Shown here: positions 60,038 through 64,000 of the stretch, one piece after another | How the letters are laid out: the number at the start of each line of letters is the position of its first letter | How positions within the stretch are numbered: position 1 is the first letter of the stretch | Assembly: GCF_047948215.1 (NCBI RefSeq) | Contig: NC_134465.1 | Coordinates: 46,593,946 to 46,657,945, forward strand | Direction of reading: 5' to 3' | Source: Lycorma delicatula | Lineage: Eukaryota; Arthropoda; Insecta; Hemiptera; Fulgoridae | Length of the DNA stretch: 64,000 nucleotides | Position numbers and translations under genes: made by a program | Notes under the pieces: model-generated | Told to the model about the DNA's origin: nothing | The model's database searches: none | The model's input: only the letters and a program-made list of their open reading frames with translations

Positions 60038-61292
60038 TTTTTTTTTGTCTTCAGCATTCGACGGTTTGATGCAGCTCTCTAAGATTCCCTATCTAGTGCT
60101 AGTCGTTTCATTTCGATATACCCCCTACATCCTACATCCCTAACAATTTGTTTTACATATTCCAAACGTGGCCTGCCTCCACAGTTTTTTCCTTCTACCT
60201 GTCCCTCCAATATTAAAGCTACCATTCCAGGATGCCTTAATATGTGGCCTATAAGTCTGTCTCATCGTTTAGCTATATTTTTCCAAATGTTTCTTTCTTC
60301 ATCTATTTGTCGCAACACCTCTTCATTTGTCACTTTATCCACCCATCTGATTTTTAACATTCTCCTGTAGCACCGCATTTCAAAAGCTTCTAATCTTTTC
60401 TTCTCAGATACTCCGATCGTCCAAGTTTCACTTCCATATAAAGCGACACTCGAAACATATACTTTCACAAATCTTTTCCTGATTTTTAAATTAATTTCTG
60501 ATGTAAATAAATTATATTTCTGACTAAAAGCTCGTTTCGTCTGTGCTATTCGGCATTTTATATCGCTCCTGCTTCGTCCATCTTTAGTAATTCTACTTCC
60601 CAAATAACAAAATTCTTCTACTCCATAATCTTTTCTCCTCCTATTTTCACATTCAGTAGTCCATCTTCGTTATTTCTACTACATTTCATTACTTTCGTTT
60701 TGTTTTTGTTTATTTTCATGCGATATTTCTTGCGTAGGACTTCATCTATGCCGTTCATTGTTTCTTCTAAATCCTTTTTACTCTCAGCTAGAATTACTAG
60801 ATCATCAGCAAATCGTAGCATTTTTATCTTTTCACCTTGTACTTTTACTCCGAATCTAAATTGTTCTTTAACATCATTAACTGCTAGTTCCATGTAAAGA
60901 TTAAAAAGTAACGGAGATAGGGAACATCCTTGTCGGACTCCCTTTCTTATTCCGGCTTCTTTCTTATGTTCTTTAATTATTAATGTTGCTATTTGGTTCC
61001 TATAAATATTGGCAATTGTTCTTGTATCTCTGAATTTGAACCCTAATTTTTTTTAAATGCTGAACATTTTATTCCAGCCTACGTTATCGAATGTCTTTTC
61101 TAGGTCTATAAATGCCAAGTATGATGGTTTGTTTTTCTTTAATCTTCCTTCTATTATTAATCTGAGGCCTAAAATTGCTTCACTTGTCCCTATACTTTTC
61201 CTGAAACCAAATTGGTCTTCTCCTAACACTTCCTCCACTCTCCTCTCAATTCTTCTGTATAGAATGAGAATGATATGTATAGGATGATATGT
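60026..61292 (-). mobile_element. LINE nested in a SINE, with 12-bp duplication
   Basis: aggatgatatgt at 60026-60037 and 61281-61292 flank the insertion. The T-run at 60037-60046 is the poly-A on the minus strand. The LINE body is about 60047-61260. The bases 61261-61280 look like SINE sequence again, so the 5' junction is complex. The copy is 5' truncated and starts inside the reverse transcriptase. It is the longest LINE copy in the window. Confidence 0.8.
60070..61260 (-). pseudogene. LINE reverse transcriptase, longest copy, three lesions
   Basis: In order on the minus strand: 'DQFGFRKSIGTSEAILGL', 'FIDLEKTFDNVGWNKM' (first catalytic Asp), a stop at 61053-61055, 'GIRKGVRQGCSLSPLLFNLY', 'MLRFADDLVILAES' (FADD, second and third Asp), 'NKNKTKVMKCSR'. 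A one-base deletion near 60618, compared with the copy at 14885, then shifts to 'RIAQTKRAFSQKYNLFTSEI', 'KRLEAFEMRCYRRMLKIRWV'. A TGA at 60262-60264 precedes the 'HPGMVALILEGQVEGKNC' end. All reverse-transcriptase catalytic blocks are present. The endonuclease half is missing. Confidence 0.85.
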
Positions 61293-61445
61293 ATGAGTGT
61301 AAATGAAGTGCAGTCTTGTACAGTCTGAATTCGAGCATTTCTGAGATGTGTGGTTAATTGAATCCCAAGCACCAAATAACACCGATATCCACGATCTACA
61401 ATTCAAATCCGTAAAAAAAGTAACTGCCTTTATTAGGATTTAAAC
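61281..61445 (-). mobile_element. SINE, right part after the LINE
   Basis: 'gtatgagtgtaaatgaagtg', 'ctgagatgtgtggttaattg', 'ccaagcaccaaataacaccg', 'aaagtaactgcctttattag'. The tRNA-like head is missing. Confidence 0.7.
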
Positions 61446-61449
61446 TTAA

Positions 61450-62685
61450 CCTTTTTTTTAAATATAAAATTCGTTTTTACGTAATAAAATTATTATATTT
61501 ACTTGGATTTATCTCATATTATTTTAGTTATTATTTAACCATTCCGAAAAGGACTTCCCTTGTTAAGAGTACATAGTTATGCAATACAATTTTTCTCATA
61601 GAAAAGGGTGTATTAGTATAAATATTTCTTTACCCTAACGGTAACAGTCCTTTCTATTGCTACGGTACATAATAAATGCATCTGAAATACAAATGAAAAA
61701 GTTTTGTTTTCTCTCACATTAATAGTTTTTATTATATACCCAACCTTTCTGGAGAACAGAATGAATTTAATAGTGTTACTAAAATATCAAAAATGAATTT
61801 TTTAGATGCTTTATAAATACTCGTATTCGAATAGTTGATGAATGCATCGGAAACTCTAATTCACTCCTGATTTTCTCAAGTAAGTCTTACATGAAAATAT
61901 ACTATTTTCATATTCGTAATATAAAAATATTATGATTATTTACGTAATCATCACCACGTTATGATTATGGCACTTAATATTCAAAAGAAAAGATAGTAAT
62001 ATCAAAAGAAAAGTAGACCTTTAATGACATTTTTTCATATTTTATTTGTTTTAATTATAATTCCTTTAAACAGGATATATTTTGTTAAAATATACCATGA
62101 GCGTTTCAAATAATACAAAACGTTTTCATTTAGAAAGAATTAATACCCCATTTAAAATATAAAAAAAAATTTCAAATTTGATATATTTATTCCTTCAACA
62201 TTTTTTAAAAATAAATTTATTCCAAATATCACAAAAACCTTTTTTAAAAACATTGTTTTTGAATTGCAAATAAGTTTTTTTTTTGTAAAACAAAAATAAT
62301 AATTTTGATTTTGCCGTTAAAGATCTGCCCGAATTCAAAACTCTGTTTGGTTATGTTATAAAAAAAGGTACGGTAAACAAGAGTGTGATGTACTGTAGTA
62401 CTTGCACTAATCATATTATTAAAATTAATTAATTTTTAATAGCGATCAGTTTTAGTCGATTAGTCTACTTTACATGCTTGATACAACTATAAAATCAAAT
62501 TTATTGATACAAATAAAAATTTATTCACTATACAAATCAAATTATATTAATCCATTACCTTCCATTATTAATACAAACACAAACGCACTCCCATGCTAAA
62601 ATATTAACTTATTGTATTCCCTTCTTTCCAAAAAACACATGGTGTGTTGGTTTGTTTGTTGTGCGTGCCCATATTTTTATTTTAG
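61450..62685. other. No gene seen
   Basis: AT-rich; no open frame of interest and no repeat recognised. Confidence 0.35.
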
Positions 62686-62689
62686 CTGC

Positions 62690-62770
62690 TATTGGCAGAG
62701 CGGACCACGTGGTGCGCCGGACGGCTGCGCGCAGCCGTTGTTGAGCGCTACACTCTAGCGGAAAAATTGT
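62690..62770 (+). other. GC-rich patch
   Basis: 'gcgccggacggctgcgcgca' with 'gccgttgttgagcg' forms a local hairpin (cggctgcg/cgcagccg). It may be the other end of the Helitron-like unit that ends at 62998. Confidence 0.3.
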
Positions 62771-62876
62771 ACCAACAACATTATAAAAAATTGTATACTA
62801 TAAAGAGTACGTTGTTTACATTAAAATTTACTACGCTTTGTGTTTTTTTACTTTTTGTAAAAAAATGTATACATAT

Positions 62877-62937
62877 CCTCATTCATCCTATAAGTAATAC
62901 CTGAATGGTAATTCCCGGAGGCTAAAAAGGAAAAAAG
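62877..62937 (+). mobile_element. Isolated SINE tail
   Basis: 'cctcattcatcctataagta' and 'cctgaatggtaattcccgga' then 'ggctaaaaaggaaaaaagaa'. Only the shared 3' tail is present, without head or body. Confidence 0.6.
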
Positions 62938-62949
62938 AAAGATATTCAT

Positions 62950-63010
62950 TCCCCTGGCTAGATGGTTGGGCAAGCGAAGCGAGCCATGACCGGCTAGTCA
63001 AGTAATTAAA
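62950..63010 (+). repeat. Helitron-like 3' terminus, copy 1
   Basis: 'cccctggctagatggttggg', 'caagcgaagcgagcc', then 'atgaccggCTAGT' with CTAG at 62994-62997. The weak stem gggc/gccc with a gcgaagc centre resembles that of the Helitron at 57333. The match with the second copy runs ~11 bp past CTAGT. Confidence 0.4.
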
Positions 63011-63088
63011 ATGTATTGTAGAACGTTTTTTGTAATTTTTTTATATAAATAAATACGGATAGAAGCACCATGCTTCTTGATACGAACG

Positions 63089-63112
63089 ATATATATATAT
63101 ATATATGTGTAT

Positions 63113-63206
<94 letters not shown>
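63089..63206 (+). repeat. Long TA then TG microsatellite
   Basis: (TA)n at 63089-63106 grades through TGTATG into about 45 TG units. The valine/cysteine open frame across it is an artefact. Confidence 0.95.
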
Positions 63207-63210
<4 letters not shown>

Positions 63211-63287
63211 GTATTAATCCTTTTACTTCATTATATTTCTGTCACCATGGCAACAGAAATTAATTAAATAAATACTAATATTTTTTC

Positions 63288-63623
63288 TTTAATGAATATC
63301 TTTCTTTCTTTTTCCTGTTTAGCCTCCGGGAATTACCATTCAGGTATTACTTCAGAGGATGAATGAGGATGATATATATGAGTGTAAATGATGAAGTGTA
63401 GTCTTATATAGCCTCAATTCTCATTTCGACCATTCCTGAGATGTGTGATTAATTGAAAACCAACCACCGAAGAACACCGGTATCCACTATCTAATATTCA
63501 AATCCGTATAAAAGTAGTGCCTTTACTAGAACTTGAACGCTGGAACTCTCGACTACCAAATCAGCTGATTTGGAAAGACGCGTTCACCACTAGACCAACC
63601 CGGTAGGTTTTTAATGAATATCT
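63288..63623 (-). mobile_element. Complete SINE (H1) with 14-bp target duplication
   Basis: Exact tttaatgaatatct at 63288-63301 and 63610-63623 flanks the SINE 63302-63609. On the minus strand: head 'aacctaccgggttggtctag', palindrome 'aaatcagctgattt', body, shared tail and 'ggaaaaagaaaga' end. It has two small internal duplications ('gatgaagtgtag' region and 'ctcaattctcatttcg'). Confidence 0.9.
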
Positions 63624-63680
63624 GTAAAATACTTAATATTTTCACAAACATGAGGATACGAACCCGTCCAGGAGTCTGTG

Positions 63681-63741
63681 CCCCCTGGCTAGATGATCGG
63701 GCAAGCGAAGCGAGCCCTGACCGGCTAGTCAAGTAATTAAT
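63681..63741 (+). repeat. Helitron-like 3' terminus, copy 2
   Basis: Nearly the same as 62950-63010, with CTAG at 63725-63728; here gggc/gccc is better matched (gcgagccctgaccgg). It lies 730 bp from copy 1, with the TG microsatellite and a SINE between. Confidence 0.4.
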
Positions 63742-63863
63742 AGTTAAACGTATTACCGAACCACGAAAATCAATGAAAATCAGATTTCCCAGGTTGAAAT
63801 TAAATAAAAAATTGTTTGTTTGTTGCATTGTCTTATATCTTCAAATGGGTTGATATATATACG

Positions 63864-63888
63864 TCTCTCTCAGAGAGAGAGAGAGAGC
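63864..63888. repeat. CT/AG palindromic microsatellite
   Basis: ctctctcagagagagag, a self-complementary simple repeat. Confidence 0.8.
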
Positions 63889-64000
63889 TTGAAGTTTCTG
63901 TTAGAAAATACAAAAATTAAAAAAATTTTCATTGAATGTATTTTTTAATGAGAAAAACCGGTGAAAATATTTTGTTACAATAAATATCAAAATTTTTTTC

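Noticed and set aside
63070..63267. Open frame rich in valine and cysteine
   Set aside because: It is the translation of a TG microsatellite with a TA run before it.
1..64000. CRISPR array, bacterial operon or endogenous virus
   Set aside because: No regularly spaced direct repeats of 25-40 bp, no prokaryotic gene order and no recognisable viral protein; all frames fit eukaryotic transposable elements or chance.

Overview
This window looks like repeat-dense, AT-rich intergenic DNA from an animal genome. An insect, and perhaps a hemipteran, is the best guess, based on the mix of mariner-like elements, tRNA-derived SINEs, non-LTR retrotransposons, Penelope-like relics and long TA/TG microsatellites. 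The species cannot be told from the sequence. I find no host protein-coding gene, no bacterial-style gene and no CRISPR array. Essentially every recognisable open frame is a transposase or reverse-transcriptase piece, or lies antisense to one.

Layout. 1-3,650: a relic of repeat E, a SINE with target-site duplication (TSD), an almost intact mariner-like element (family A, one in-frame stop) inserted in another SINE, and a complete SINE. 4.7-5.6 kb: decayed Mos1-like mariner. 6.9-10.3 kb: GC-rich retroposed tail, a SINE, a palindromic E repeat hit by a SINE, and a deleted mariner (I). 10.6-13.7 kb: repeat K, repeat E, and transposon C interrupted by transposon D. 14.3-17.7 kb: LINE ends, two transposase relics (N, B) and a hAT-like non-autonomous element. 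18.7-19.8 kb: a foldback element with arms of about 250 bp. 21.7-23.6 kb: a SINE cluster and a GC-rich block. 24.2 kb: a hammerhead-ribozyme-like motif. 25.5-26.9 kb: mariner F. 27-28.3 kb: repeat O and an internally deleted LINE. 29.1-31.7 kb: a nested stack (mariner B split by mariner A, a SINE, and a retroposon inside that SINE).

32-41 kb: tandem repeats, LINE reverse-transcriptase relics, a second repeat O, an R1-like LINE 3' part, long TA tracts and a possible solo LTR. 41-44.6 kb: Penelope-like relic, mariner G, a truncated LINE with TSD and a complete SINE with TSD. 45-49 kb: repeats E and J, a second D element inserted in a probable Penelope-like 5' region, and a better preserved hammerhead-like motif. 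49-56 kb: mostly AT-rich, with a second repeat K, a mariner scrap and another GIY-YIG scrap. 56.5-58 kb: repeat E and Helitron-like termini. 58.8-61.4 kb: LINE relics, one nested inside a SINE. 62.7-64 kb: a SINE tail, a duplicated Helitron-like terminus, a long TG tract and a complete SINE.

The genes do not form a pathway. They make up a record of successive insertions. The strongest leads are two hammerhead-like ribozyme motifs, a modular SINE system with two tRNA-like heads and interchangeable tails, the foldback element, the internally deleted LINE, and several mariner-like lineages with different catalytic spacings. All repeat names (A-O, H1/H2) are mine and were assigned by eye from similarities within this window.
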